Shown: piece after piece, positions 37,078 through 46,200 of the stretch | Layout: each line of letters begins with the position of its first letter | Position numbering within the stretch: the first letter of the stretch is position 1 | Source of the DNA: an uncultured Burkholderiaceae bacterium | GTDB taxonomy: Bacteria; Pseudomonadota; Gammaproteobacteria; Burkholderiales; Burkholderiaceae | DNA: 57,924 bases | Direction of reading: 5' to 3' | NCBI GenBank assembly: GCA_937862845.1 | Contig: CALMCK010000059.1 | Coordinates: 1-57,924 of the forward strand | Made by a program: the position numbers and the translations under genes | Notes under the pieces: model-generated | What the model was told of the DNA's origin: nothing | Databases searched by the model: none | What the model saw: the letters and a program-made list of their open reading frames with translations, nothing else

Positions 37078-38196
37078 ATGCGTACAGAAACCATACCCCT
37101 ACCCAGCGCCAGCATTGGTCAATCATTTGAGCTGACCGCACTGCACTTTGGCGACGAGACCGCGAGCCGCAAAGTTTACATTCAAGCGAGTTTACACGCC
37201 GATGAGTTGCCCGGTGCTTTGGTGTGCCATCACTTGCGCACGCGCTTGGCCGCGCTGTCTGAGCACATCACATCACACATCATCGTGGTGCCGATGGCCA
37301 ATCCCATCGGACTGGCGCAGCAGTTATTGCACACACCGCAGGGGCGTTTTGAGCTGGGCACGGGGCAAAACTTCAATCGTCTGGGCGAATTGAGCCTGCT
37401 CGGTTTGACCCTGCGCGAGCTCGAATCGTCTAACACTTTGCTCGGCGCCGATGCCGAAGTCAACACCGCGCTCATCCGCGCAGCGATGCAGCGCGCCCTG
37501 GCCAAACACGAGTGCGGTACTCAGCTCGAGGCCATGCATTTGGCTTTATTAAAGCTGGCGTTTGATGCCGATGTGGTGATTGATTTACATTGCGACTGGC
37601 GTGCGGTCATGCACGTCTACACCACGCCTGAAGGCTGGCGCGCGATTGAACCATTGGCGCGTTATCTGGGCAGCGAGTGCCAGCTCATCGCAAACGACTC
37701 TGGCTGCAACCCTTTTGATGAAGCGCTCTCGACGGTCTGGATGCAGCTGGCCCATCGTTTCACCGACGCCAACATCACCGCCGCCTGCTCGACCACCACA
37801 GTCGAGTTGCGTGGTCAAGCCGATGTCACACACGAGCACGCCACTCAAGACGCCGATGCCATCATCGAATACCTCAAGCACGAAAACCACATCGCACTGC
37901 CCGCCGCACCTGCCCCTGCGTTACTCAATGACATCTCACCGCTCAACGGCGTGGCGCGCGTGGCAGCACCGTGCGGCGGCGTGGTGGTCTATCACGTCAC
38001 CGCAGGCGACCGAGTCACCGCAGGACAATTGATTGCCGAAGTCATCAATCCCGTTGCACACGAGGCCACAGCCATTCACAGCACGATTGACGGCTTTGTA
38101 TATGCATGCGGCCTGTCTCGATACACCAAGCTCGGCGACGCCATCATGTCAATTTCGGGTCATAAAGACCTTGGCCACGCCACGCTCTCCGCATAA
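37078..38196 (+). CDS. Succinylglutamate desuccinylase/aspartoacylase family zinc enzyme
   Basis: 372 aa. Zinc ligands of the M14-like AstE/AspA family: His40 and Glu43 in SLHADELPG and His171 in VIDLHCDWR; NFNR at 98-101 matches the NxNR substrate motif, and a Glu in VELRGQADV fits the catalytic acid. The C-terminal 90 residues (GVARVAAPCGGVVVYHVTAGDRVTAGQLIAEV) form a lipoyl-like barrel. It likely deacylates an N-acylated amino acid. It sits between the permeases and the ATPase of the transporter, so its substrate probably enters by this system. Confidence 0.85.
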   Translation: MRTETIPLPSASIGQSFELTALHFGDETASRKVYIQASLHADELPGALVCHHLRTRLAALSEHITSHIIVVPMANPIGLAQQLLHTPQGRFELGTGQNFNRLGELSLLGLTLRELESSNTLLGADAEVNTALIRAAMQRALAKHECGTQLEAMHLALLKLAFDADVVIDLHCDWRAVMHVYTTPEGWRAIEPLARYLGSECQLIANDSGCNPFDEALSTVWMQLAHRFTDANITAACSTTTVELRGQADVTHEHATQDADAIIEYLKHENHIALPAAPAPALLNDISPLNGVARVAAPCGGVVVYHVTAGDRVTAGQLIAEVINPVAHEATAIHSTIDGFVYACGLSRYTKLGDAIMSISGHKDLGHATLSA

Positions 38197-38218
38197 ATAT
38201 TCACCACAGAGGTCTATC

Positions 38219-38983
38219 ATGGATGCATTAACCATCAGCAACATTCATAAAAAATTCGGCGACAAAGAAGTCCTGCGCGGCATTTCGCTGTCCGCCCAAG
38301 CAGGTGACGTCATCAGCATCATCGGCTCGAGCGGATCGGGCAAGAGCACGTTTTTACGTTGCATGAATTTGCTCGAGCACCCGAATCAAGGCAGCATCGC
38401 CCTCAAAGGCGAAGCGCTCAAACTGCAAGCCGACAAATACGGCGAGCTGCATGCGAGCGACACCAAACAATTGCAACGCTTTCGCACGCGACTGGCGATG
38501 GTGTTTCAGCATTTTAATTTATGGTCGCACATGACCGTGATGGAAAACCTCAAAGAAGCACCGATGCGCGTGCTCGGCATTTCAAGTGCCGAAGCGCAAG
38601 CACGCGCTGAAAAATACCTCAGCAAAGTCGGCCTTAAAAACGTCGAAAACGCATACCCCATCGCGCTGTCAGGCGGCCAACAACAACGTGTCGCCATCGC
38701 CCGTGCACTGGCGATGGAACCCGAAGTGCTGTTGTTTGACGAGCCGACTTCTGCGCTCGACCCTGAACTGGTCAATGAAGTCTTAAAAGTCATGCGCGAC
38801 TTGGCGGACGAAGGTAGCACCATGATTGTCGTCACGCATGAAAAGGGCTTCGCTCATGAGGTGTCCAACAAATTGGTTTTTTTACACCAAAGTCAAATTG
38901 AGGAACAAGGCGACCCGCGTGAGGTGCTCACTCATCCCAAGTCTGAACGATTGCAGCAATTTTTATCGGGCAACTTAAAATAA
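38219..38983 (+). CDS. artP: Amino-acid ABC transporter ATP-binding protein (HisP/ArtP type)
   Basis: 254 aa from MDALTISN, preceded by AGAGG; a longer frame overlaps the AstE-like gene but has no site. Motifs: Walker A GSSGSGKST (36-44), Q-loop MVFQHFNLWSHM, signature LSGGQQQRVAIARAL, Walker B VLLFDEPTSALDPE, then the His switch VVTHEKGF. Completes the basic amino-acid importer. A terminator-like palindrome follows. Confidence 0.94.
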   Translation: MDALTISNIHKKFGDKEVLRGISLSAQAGDVISIIGSSGSGKSTFLRCMNLLEHPNQGSIALKGEALKLQADKYGELHASDTKQLQRFRTRLAMVFQHFNLWSHMTVMENLKEAPMRVLGISSAEAQARAEKYLSKVGLKNVENAYPIALSGGQQQRVAIARALAMEPEVLLFDEPTSALDPELVNEVLKVMRDLADEGSTMIVVTHEKGFAHEVSNKLVFLHQSQIEEQGDPREVLTHPKSERLQQFLSGNLK

Positions 38984-38985
38984 GA

Positions 38986-39020
38986 ATGTAAAATGCGCAC
39001 TTAAGGTGCGCATTTTACAT
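38986..39020. terminator. Palindrome/terminator between the transporter and the decarboxylase gene
   Basis: Perfect 15-bp stem ATGTAAAATGCGCAC / GTGCGCATTTTACAT with loop TTAAG, starting 3 bp after the artP stop. The T-run is inside the stem; it likely ends or attenuates the transporter mRNA 33 bp before the decarboxylase ATG. Confidence 0.7.
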
Positions 39021-39052
39021 GGCCACCACCGCCACACATCGAGGAGCTTTGT

Positions 39053-41311
39053 ATGAATTTTCAATTTCCCATCATCATTGTCGATAAAGACTTTAACACG
39101 GATAACATCGCCGGCACTGGCATGCGTGCGTTGGCCGATGCGATTAAAACCCTCGGCACAGAGGTTTTGGCCGTGACCCAAGCGCGCGATTTCATCGGAC
39201 TCGCGCAGCAAGCCGCACGGGCGAGCGCCTTTATCGTGTCGGTCGATGAACCAGAAAACGGCGAACACCCGCACGAGGACATGGCCGCGCAGTCAGTGCG
39301 CGATTTGCGCAGTTTGGTGACAGAAATCCGCCACCGCAACGCCGACATTCCTTTGTTTCTCTATGGCCGCACACACACGGCACGACACTTGCCGATTGAC
39401 ATCACGCGCGAAATGCATGGTTTCATTCACATGTTTGAGGACACCAATGAGTTCATGGCTCGCCATATTTTGCGTGAGGCTCAAGCGTATGTCGATGGTT
39501 TGTTTCCACCTTTTTTTGGCAAGCTGTGCAAATACGCGCAAAACTCTTCTTACTCATGGCATGCACCCGGCCACTCGGGTGGTGTGGCTTTTTTAAAAAG
39601 CCCTGTCGGTCAATTGTTCCATCAATTTTTTGGCGAAAACATGCTGCGCGCTGACGTGTGCAATGCCGTTGAAGAGCTCGGCCAACCGCTGCAACACACG
39701 GGTTCCGTGCGTGAGTCTGAGGACAATGCCGCGCGGATTTTTAAAGCGGACCATTGTTTCTTTGTCACCAACGGCACATCGACATCCAACAAAATGGTTT
39801 GGCATGCGAATGTCGCACCGAATGACATCGTCATCGTCGATCGCAATTGCCACAAGTCCAGCCTGCACGCCATCGTCATGACGGGCGCGATTCCCGTGTT
39901 TCTCACGCCAACGCGCAATATGTACGGCATCATCGGCCCCATTCCCAAATCTGAGTTTTTGATGGAAACCATACAGCGCAAAATCGACGCCCATCCCTTC
40001 ATCGAGGACAAAACCGCGAAACCACGTTTTTTTGTGCTGACCCAATGCACCTACGATGGCGTGATGTACAACGCGCAGACCATTAAAAAAATGCTCGATG
40101 GTCAAGTCGAAACATTGATGTTCGATGAAGCATGGATGCCGCACGCCTACTTCCATCCGTTTTACGAAAACTACTACGCCATCAATGGCGAGTCTGGCCG
40201 CACCCAAAAGTCAACAGTGTTCGCCACACAGTCCACCCACAAACTGCTCGCTGCGCTCTCGCAAGCCTCGCAGATTCTCGTGCAAGACGCCGTCGAGCAA
40301 CCACTCGATCGCCACCGCTTCAATGATGCCTTCCTCATGCACACATCGACCAGCCCACAATATGCCATCATCGCATCGTGTGATGTCGCCGCGGCCATGA
40401 TGGATGGTGCGGGCGGTGAAGCACTCACAGAGGACAGCTTGATAGAGGCGATGGACTTTCGCCATGCCATGCGCAAAGCCGCTGAAGAATACGCCGATGC
40501 ATGGTGGTTTACAGTTTGGGGGCCTGACACACCACTGCCCGAGCAAGGCATTGGTCAGCAAGCCGATTGGGCGATTATGCCCAATGATCGCTGGCATGGT
40601 TTCAAAGGCATTGAGCAAGACATGAATATTCTTGATCCAATCAAGACCACCATTCTCATGCCTGGCCTCGACATCGACGGCGTGTTTGGCGACATGGGCA
40701 TTCCCGCCACGCTGGTCGCCAACTACCTCGCCGACTACGGCATCATCATCGAAAAAGTCGGTCTGTACTCGTTGTTTTTGATTTTCAACATCGGCACGAC
40801 CAAAGGCAAGTGGAATACTTTACTCACCGAGTTGCAACAGTTCAAAGACATCTACGATGACAACAAACCACTGGCCAAAGTATTTCCAGAATTCATTAAA
40901 GAAAACCCCTGCTATGCCAAACTGGGCATGAAAGATTTGTGCCAACAGATTCACGAAGCCTATAAAACACATGACATCGCCCGCATTCAGCACGACATGT
41001 ACATCGCCCCAGTCATCCCCGCCATGCGCCCCGCCGACGCATGGGCCAAAATGGCGCGCCGCCAATACACGCGTGTCAATGTGCTCGATTTAACTGAAGA
41101 GCACATCACCGGCTCTCTGATCACGCCTTACCCACCGGGGATTCCGTTGTTGGTGCCGGGGGAGAAGTTCAACCGTTTGATTATTGACTTCCTGCACTTT
41201 GCATTGGCATTTAACAGCAAATTCCCAGGCTTTGAACAAGACGTGCATGGCTTAATTAAAATGCAGGTCGATGGCGTCACCACCTACTTTATCGATTGCG
41301 TGGACGCGTGA
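39053..41311 (+). CDS. adiA: Arginine/lysine/ornithine decarboxylase (inducible AdiA-like)
   Basis: 752 aa, about the length of E. coli AdiA. An N-terminal wing domain (residues 1-125, receiver-like) is followed by the PLP core. Key segments: WHAPGHSGGVAFLKSP, VTNGTSTSNKMVWHA, IVDRNCHKSSLHAIVMTGA, MFDEAWMPHAYFHPF, and STHKLLAALSQAS with the PLP Lys. The overall sequence is closest in feel to AdiA, suggesting arginine. The neighbouring basic amino-acid importer supports such a substrate. No AdiC antiporter is in the window, so it may serve polyamine formation or acid tolerance. Confidence 0.9.
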   Translation: MNFQFPIIIVDKDFNTDNIAGTGMRALADAIKTLGTEVLAVTQARDFIGLAQQAARASAFIVSVDEPENGEHPHEDMAAQSVRDLRSLVTEIRHRNADIPLFLYGRTHTARHLPIDITREMHGFIHMFEDTNEFMARHILREAQAYVDGLFPPFFGKLCKYAQNSSYSWHAPGHSGGVAFLKSPVGQLFHQFFGENMLRADVCNAVEELGQPLQHTGSVRESEDNAARIFKADHCFFVTNGTSTSNKMVWHANVAPNDIVIVDRNCHKSSLHAIVMTGAIPVFLTPTRNMYGIIGPIPKSEFLMETIQRKIDAHPFIEDKTAKPRFFVLTQCTYDGVMYNAQTIKKMLDGQVETLMFDEAWMPHAYFHPFYENYYAINGESGRTQKSTVFATQSTHKLLAALSQASQILVQDAVEQPLDRHRFNDAFLMHTSTSPQYAIIASCDVAAAMMDGAGGEALTEDSLIEAMDFRHAMRKAAEEYADAWWFTVWGPDTPLPEQGIGQQADWAIMPNDRWHGFKGIEQDMNILDPIKTTILMPGLDIDGVFGDMGIPATLVANYLADYGIIIEKVGLYSLFLIFNIGTTKGKWNTLLTELQQFKDIYDDNKPLAKVFPEFIKENPCYAKLGMKDLCQQIHEAYKTHDIARIQHDMYIAPVIPAMRPADAWAKMARRQYTRVNVLDLTEEHITGSLITPYPPGIPLLVPGEKFNRLIIDFLHFALAFNSKFPGFEQDVHGLIKMQVDGVTTYFIDCVDA

Positions 41312-41332
41312 CAATGTGATGGCAGTGCGCCC

Positions 41333-41362
41333 AAAAATGCCGCTCAAGTGAGCGGCATTTTT
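41333..41362. terminator. Bidirectional terminator between the decarboxylase gene and galE
   Basis: Stem AAAAATGCCGCTC / GAGCGGCATTTTT (13 bp), loop AAGT, with A and T runs on either side. Its end overlaps the galE stop codon by one base. Confidence 0.9.
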
Positions 41363-42378
41363 CACACATCATAACCCGTCGGATTTTGGCTCTGCCAACG
41401 CCACGCATCGCGACACATGTCCTCGATGCTGTGTTGCGTTTTAAACCCCAGCACCGCTTGTGCACGAGTGGGATCTGCATACACCGAGGCGAGATCGCCC
41501 GCACGGCGCGGCGCTATTTGATAAGCGACACGACGCCCCGACACCTGCTCAAAAGCACGCAGCATTTCCAACACCGTCACCGCTTGCCCCGTTCCCAGAT
41601 TCAACGTGGTTGACTCCTGACCACTGAGCAAATACGCCAAAGCCAACACATGCCCACGCGCCAAATCCATGACGTGAATATAATCACGCTCGCCCGTGCC
41701 ATCGCGTGTGTCGTAGTCATCGCCATACACCGAGAGCTTCTCGCGCAGACCCACTGCGACTTGCTGCACATACGGCATGAGGTTGTTCGGCACACCACTC
41801 GGATGCTCCCCGATGAGACCCGATGGATGCGCCCCCACAGGATTGAAGTAACGCAACATCGCATAACGCAATCCCACATCGGCGCGCGCCAAATCCGCCA
41901 CAATGTGCTCCATCATGACTTTAGATTGGCCATACGGATTGCTGGCACTGATGGGCGCATCCTCACCCATGGGCGAGATGCCTTGCGCGCCATAGACTGT
42001 GGCGGATGAGCTCAGTACGATGCGCGACACCCCCGCGTTTTGCATCGCTTGCAACACGCTGATGAGGCCTGTGACATTGTTGTGGTAATACGCCAAAGGT
42101 TGCGCCACAGATTCGCCAACCGCTTTGAGTGCTGCGAAATGTATGACCGCATCAATGCGCTGCTCGCGCAACACCCGCTCAACAGCGGACGCATCCAACA
42201 CACTCGCTTCAATCAATAAAGGGCGGACGCCCGTGATGCGTTCAATGCGGTCAATCACAATCGGTGAGCTGTTGATGAAATTATCCAGCAGCACCACCGT
42301 GTCGCCACGCTCAATCAGCGCGACAGCGGTGTGCGAGCCGATGTAGCCTGCGCCGCCAGTGAGAAGTATGTTGCTCAT
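41362..42378 (-). CDS. galE: UDP-glucose 4-epimerase
   Basis: 338 aa from MSNILLTGG (AAAGGATTCT upstream; the longer frame lacks a site). Interconverts UDP-glucose and UDP-galactose for sugar use and surface polysaccharide. NAD loop TGGAGYIGSHTAV; SSSATVYG with the catalytic Ser; YGQSK (Tyr-x3-Lys); then YFNPVGAHPSG, and the C-terminal RAGDLASVYADPTRA. Full length. Divergent from apaH with a 187-bp gap; no neighbouring gal genes. Confidence 0.97.
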   Translation of the reverse strand: MSNILLTGGAGYIGSHTAVALIERGDTVVLLDNFINSSPIVIDRIERITGVRPLLIEASVLDASAVERVLREQRIDAVIHFAALKAVGESVAQPLAYYHNNVTGLISVLQAMQNAGVSRIVLSSSATVYGAQGISPMGEDAPISASNPYGQSKVMMEHIVADLARADVGLRYAMLRYFNPVGAHPSGLIGEHPSGVPNNLMPYVQQVAVGLREKLSVYGDDYDTRDGTGERDYIHVMDLARGHVLALAYLLSGQESTTLNLGTGQAVTVLEMLRAFEQVSGRRVAYQIAPRRAGDLASVYADPTRAQAVLGFKTQHSIEDMCRDAWRWQSQNPTGYDV

Positions 42379-42565
42379 AGAATCCTTTTTTAGAAATACC
42401 GCACAGAAATTTTCACAACTGCAGTGAATTTTTTTGTAGCCGTCCTGATTTATTTTGCCACAAACACCAGAATTGCCACAATCTGCTGCGGGCTTTTGCG
42501 TAAAATACACATGACATATTTGACCACCATTTTACCCAAAACCCACGCAACATCCACCAACATCT

Positions 42566-43375
42566 ATGAAATCTGACACCAGCCCACCCAATATTTACCT
42601 CATCGGCGACGTTCAAGGCTGCTCGAAGGCACTGCGCGCATTGCTCAAGCAAATTCCGCCAGATGCGCAGCTGTGGTTCTGTGGCGATTTAATCAACCGC
42701 GGTCCCGATTCATTGGGTGTGCTTCAGCAAGTTCATGCATTGGGCGAACGCGCTCGGGTGGTGCTGGGCAATCATGACATCCACCTCATCGCGGTCGCGG
42801 CGGGTGCCCGCACATTGAGTCAGTCCGACACTTTGGACGAGATTCTCGCATCGCCCGATAGGGATTTTTGGCTCGACTGGTTGCGCCACCTGCCGCTGGC
42901 GGTCTATGAGCACGGCGTATTGATGGTGCATGCGGGGGTTCTGCCGGAGTGGCGTTTGGACGATGTGCTCAATCATGCACATGAGTTAGAAGACATGCTG
43001 CAAAGCGATGATTGCGAAAGTCGCCTGCAAACTTTATTTGGCAATGAGCCCAATGCGTGGCACGACGACTTAGAAGGCGACGAGCGTCTGCGCGTCATCA
43101 CCAATGTATTCACCCGCATGCGCACATTGAATGCGGACCACAGCTTGGATTTTTCGTTCAAAAGCGTGTTGTCCGATCTGCCAAAGCATCTCACACCGTG
43201 GTTTGCCGTTCGACCACGCGCCAGCGGCGACACGCCAATTTTTTTCGGCCACTGGTCGGCATTGGGGCTGCACACATTTGCAAACACCACCTGCCTCGAC
43301 ACAGGCTGCGTCTGGGGTCGAGACCTGAGTGCCTATCACTATCCCAGCGGACGCATCCTCACCGCGCGTGAGTAA
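42566..43375 (+). CDS. apaH: Bis(5'-nucleosyl)-tetraphosphatase, symmetrical
   Basis: Hydrolyses Ap4A to two ADP; also removes Np4 caps from RNA. 269 aa. Metallophosphoesterase motifs: IYLIGDVQGCSKA (the Q in place of His in GDxHG is normal for many ApaH), FCGDLINRGPDSL, LGNHDIHLIAVAAG and VHAGVLPEW; GHWSALG near the end. The downstream TOPRIM gene starts 16 bp after the stop, so the two are probably co-transcribed. Confidence 0.96.
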   Translation: MKSDTSPPNIYLIGDVQGCSKALRALLKQIPPDAQLWFCGDLINRGPDSLGVLQQVHALGERARVVLGNHDIHLIAVAAGARTLSQSDTLDEILASPDRDFWLDWLRHLPLAVYEHGVLMVHAGVLPEWRLDDVLNHAHELEDMLQSDDCESRLQTLFGNEPNAWHDDLEGDERLRVITNVFTRMRTLNADHSLDFSFKSVLSDLPKHLTPWFAVRPRASGDTPIFFGHWSALGLHTFANTTCLDTGCVWGRDLSAYHYPSGRILTARE

Positions 43376-43391
43376 TCACAGCAGACCATCC

Positions 43392-44066
43392 ATGGGTTTC
43401 CACACATCCACCATTAAACTCGCCGACAGTCGCCGCCACGGCGCAGGCACAGAGCTGTTCATTGTCGAGGGTGACTCTGCCGCGAGCGCCGTGGCGGCGT
43501 TGCGCGACTCAAACACCCAAGCAGTGTTGCCCATGCAAGGCAAACCACTGAACGCCATTAAAGCGGGCCCTGCCAAAGTGCAGGCCTATGGTTTGTTTCG
43601 TGCGCTCAATGACTGTTTGGTCGAGACACCGACCGCCGATTTATTTGCCAGCAGCGCGCCGCGTTTTGAACGCATCATTTTGTTGTTTGACCCCGATGCC
43701 GACGGCATTCACAGCAGCGCACTGATGCTCATGTATTTTTATCAATACTTGCGCCCATGGCTCGACTCTGGAAAAGTCGAATTGATTCACGCGCCGTGGC
43801 TACAAATCACTGTGGCCGAGCGCAGTGAACCTGTTTATGCGTATTCGGAAGCGCACAGTCAAGCATTGCTCACCGACTTGCGCGCACAAAACGTGGCATG
43901 CCAAATCGTGCGCTATCGCGGACTGGCAGGGATTGATGGCAAAACACTGTTTGAGAAATGTATTTCACCCGCGACGAGACGCACGCGGGTGATGTCAGCA
44001 GCGGATGCACTCGCCGCGATTGAGGTGTTTGGTGGCGCTCCAAAACGCGCGGCCCCAGTCAAATGA
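43392..44066 (+). CDS. Stand-alone GyrB/ParE-type TOPRIM protein
   Basis: 224 aa from MGFHTSTIKLADS; no strong ribosome site, and the frame extends back to 43329 inside apaH. It matches only the C-terminal half of GyrB/ParE: TELFIVEGDSAAS with the catalytic Glu26, VLPMQGKPLNAIKAG (cf. PLRGKxLNVEKA), LLFDPDADGIHSSALM with Asp100, 102 and 104 of the metal-binding triad, and the terminal RYRGLAGIDGKTLFEKC-type segment (cf. YKGLGEM). The GHKL ATPase and transducer domains are absent and not encoded nearby. With active-site residues intact, it may still act at DNA, alone or with GyrA/ParC, or as a competitor; function unknown. Confidence 0.85.
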   Translation: MGFHTSTIKLADSRRHGAGTELFIVEGDSAASAVAALRDSNTQAVLPMQGKPLNAIKAGPAKVQAYGLFRALNDCLVETPTADLFASSAPRFERIILLFDPDADGIHSSALMLMYFYQYLRPWLDSGKVELIHAPWLQITVAERSEPVYAYSEAHSQALLTDLRAQNVACQIVRYRGLAGIDGKTLFEKCISPATRRTRVMSAADALAAIEVFGGAPKRAAPVK

Positions 44067-44094
44067 CAATTGATTCGACAAGGCTCATGCCCAA

Positions 44095-44892
44095 TTAAAC
44101 CCCACGTTGCATCTGCTCATAGGTTTCCGCAGACATCACGTCCTGACCGAGTGCGCGCGCGACAGCCTCTTGTGTGGCTTTGGCCAGCTCTTGCCGCTGT
44201 GTGTATTGTGCGGCGGGGATGATGGGGCAAAAATGCACATTGGCGGTCAAGCCAATGTTTGAGGCCAGCAACCAAAAACTGCCCAATAAACTGGTGTCGC
44301 CCGCATATGAAGCCACTTGGCTGTGCCGACCATCTTTGGAGTACGACACGCCGACGGGATAAATATGCAGCGCACTCTCTATCGCGGGCTGAAACAAGTT
44401 GCTTTTAAAGGGCAACACATACGTGCCATCTGTAGTGGTGCCTTCGGCATACAGACCAATCAATTCACCATTGCTCGCCGCTTGACTGATTTCTTTATTG
44501 GTTTTAGAAATCATGTGTCGATTGCCGCGCTCGACATACAGTGTGCCCGCGCTGGAAACCAATGCACCCAACAGAGGCCATTTTTTAATTTCTGATTTGG
44601 CGATAAAGCGTGTTGGCTGAATCGCATTGGTGACAAAAATATCCAACCACGAACTGTGATTGCTCACCAGCAAGCCTCGCATGGGCAGCTGAACCGGCGC
44701 GCGCGCCACATTCACCCGCACGCCCAACACCCTCAATAAAATTCTCGACCAACCACGAATGAAATTTTGACGCAAACCCCATCGCATGAAGCGAAAAAAC
44801 AAGAAGGTCAAAAGCAAACCAATCAACACGTGTAACAAAAACACAGTCAATCGCACCACGCCAACCACGCTGCCCAATACATTCATATCCAC
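44095..44892 (-). CDS. plsC: 1-acylglycerol-3-phosphate acyltransferase (PlsC family)
   Basis: 265-aa membrane-bound acyltransferase with an N-terminal transmembrane segment (TVFLLHVLIGLLLTFLFFRF). The catalytic HX4D motif is VSNHSSWLDIF; later motifs GTLYVERGNR and GLYAEGTTTDG match PlsC. It should acylate lysophosphatidic acid in phospholipid synthesis, though paralogues can have other acyl acceptors. It converges on the TOPRIM gene and follows it by 28 bp. Confidence 0.92.
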   Translation of the reverse strand: MDMNVLGSVVGVVRLTVFLLHVLIGLLLTFLFFRFMRWGLRQNFIRGWSRILLRVLGVRVNVARAPVQLPMRGLLVSNHSSWLDIFVTNAIQPTRFIAKSEIKKWPLLGALVSSAGTLYVERGNRHMISKTNKEISQAASNGELIGLYAEGTTTDGTYVLPFKSNLFQPAIESALHIYPVGVSYSKDGRHSQVASYAGDTSLLGSFWLLASNIGLTANVHFCPIIPAAQYTQRQELAKATQEAVARALGQDVMSAETYEQMQRGV

Positions 44893-44904
44893 TCATCCAA
44901 TCAA

Positions 44905-46200
44905 TTAAACAACCGCGTACACCACGCGACCACTGACCAATGTCGCTGTGACAGAGGCGGGCAACTCATAAGCCAAAAACGGTGTGTTGCTGTGGCCACC
45001 ACGAATCACATCGCTCGTTAATGTCCAATCCGCCGCTTCATCAAACACCACCAAATCGGCGTGGGCACCGACCTGCCACAGCGGCTCAGGCAAACCAAGC
45101 ACGCGATAGGCGCGTGACACGGCACTCGACAATGTCACCGCCAAATCGACGCGCTCCTCGCGCGCCACTTTGACCAACAAAGAAATCAACCACTGCACAC
45201 CGAGCGCACCCGCTTGCGCGAGACCGACGGGCAAATCTTTCGCATCGGCATCCACCGCTGTGTGGTCAGACACCACCACATCAATCGTGCCATCGAGCAC
45301 GGCTGCACGCAATGCGGCGCGATCGCTGGATGTGCGCAGCGGCGGATTGAACACAAACTGGCTGTCAAAATAACCCATGTCCGTGTCGACCAAATGCAAA
45401 TGATGCACATTGACATCACAGCTCACATTGAGGCCTTCTGCTTTGGCGGTGCGAATCAGGTCAACCGCACGTGCAGACGAAATCCGACACACATGCACGC
45501 GCGGCGCGGCATTGCCCATGCCGCGCAGAAGCTCAAATAAAGTATAAAGCGCAACGGTTTCTGCCGCCACTGCCACACCCGACAAACCCAAACGCGAGGC
45601 ATAAGCACCCGATGCGGCGTAGGCATCTTCGCCCTGCCCCAAATAATAATCCTGCGCGCGCAGCCAGACGGGCAAATTAAAACTCGCGGCATATTGCAAT
45701 GCACGCTGCAAAACTTTGGTGTTTTGAATCGTCACGTCGGCTTGCGAGAATGCCACACAACCGTGTTGCGCCAAACTCGCCATCGGCGCGAGCAGCTCGC
45801 CTTGCAAGCCTTGCGTCAATGCGCCAATCGGATACACGTGTGACAAGCCGAGCGCATCGCTGCGTGAGGTAAGCAAAGTCACCAAACTCGACTCATCCAA
45901 AATCGGCGAGGCATCGGGCAACACCGCCACATGCGTCACGCCACCTGCGACGGCGCCATTGAGCACATCGGCCATCACATTGTAGCGGTGCCCACCTTTG
46001 GCCGAAAAACGTGTCGCCAAATCCGCCAAGCCAAAGCTGATGCAAGCGCCCGCACCGTCAATCACGGTTTGCGCCACGAAGCCTTCGGGCTGTTGACCCA
46101 CGCCCGCAATTTTTTCATCGATGACATACACATCACTGAATTTTTTGTCGGTGTGACTGGCGTGCACCAGCCGCACATTTTTAATCAATACATGGTTCAT
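44905..46200 (-). CDS. pyrC': Dihydroorotase-like protein lacking the metal-binding HxH (PyrC')
   Basis: 431 aa with the type I dihydroorotase framework ([66 protein letters not shown]). The HxH that should bind zinc after the first strand is replaced by DLATRF, and the DHAPH motif reads DHTAVD, so it should be inactive. Such pseudo-dihydroorotases are known to be structural partners of class A aspartate transcarbamoylase in pseudomonads and relatives. It overlaps pyrB by 4 nt, fitting that role; a working PyrC must lie elsewhere. Confidence 0.9.
   Translation of the reverse strand: MNHVLIKNVRLVHASHTDKKFSDVYVIDEKIAGVGQQPEGFVAQTVIDGAGACISFGLADLATRFSAKGGHRYNVMADVLNGAVAGGVTHVAVLPDASPILDESSLVTLLTSRSDALGLSHVYPIGALTQGLQGELLAPMASLAQHGCVAFSQADVTIQNTKVLQRALQYAASFNLPVWLRAQDYYLGQGEDAYAASGAYASRLGLSGVAVAAETVALYTLFELLRGMGNAAPRVHVCRISSARAVDLIRTAKAEGLNVSCDVNVHHLHLVDTDMGYFDSQFVFNPPLRTSSDRAALRAAVLDGTIDVVVSDHTAVDADAKDLPVGLAQAGALGVQWLISLLVKVAREERVDLAVTLSSAVSRAYRVLGLPEPLWQVGAHADLVVFDEAADWTLTSDVIRGGHSNTPFLAYELPASVTATLVSGRVVYAVV

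Noticed and set aside
42566..43375. ApaH impaired because GDxHG reads GDVQG
   Set aside because: Many true ApaH proteins have Q at this place; all other metal motifs are present.
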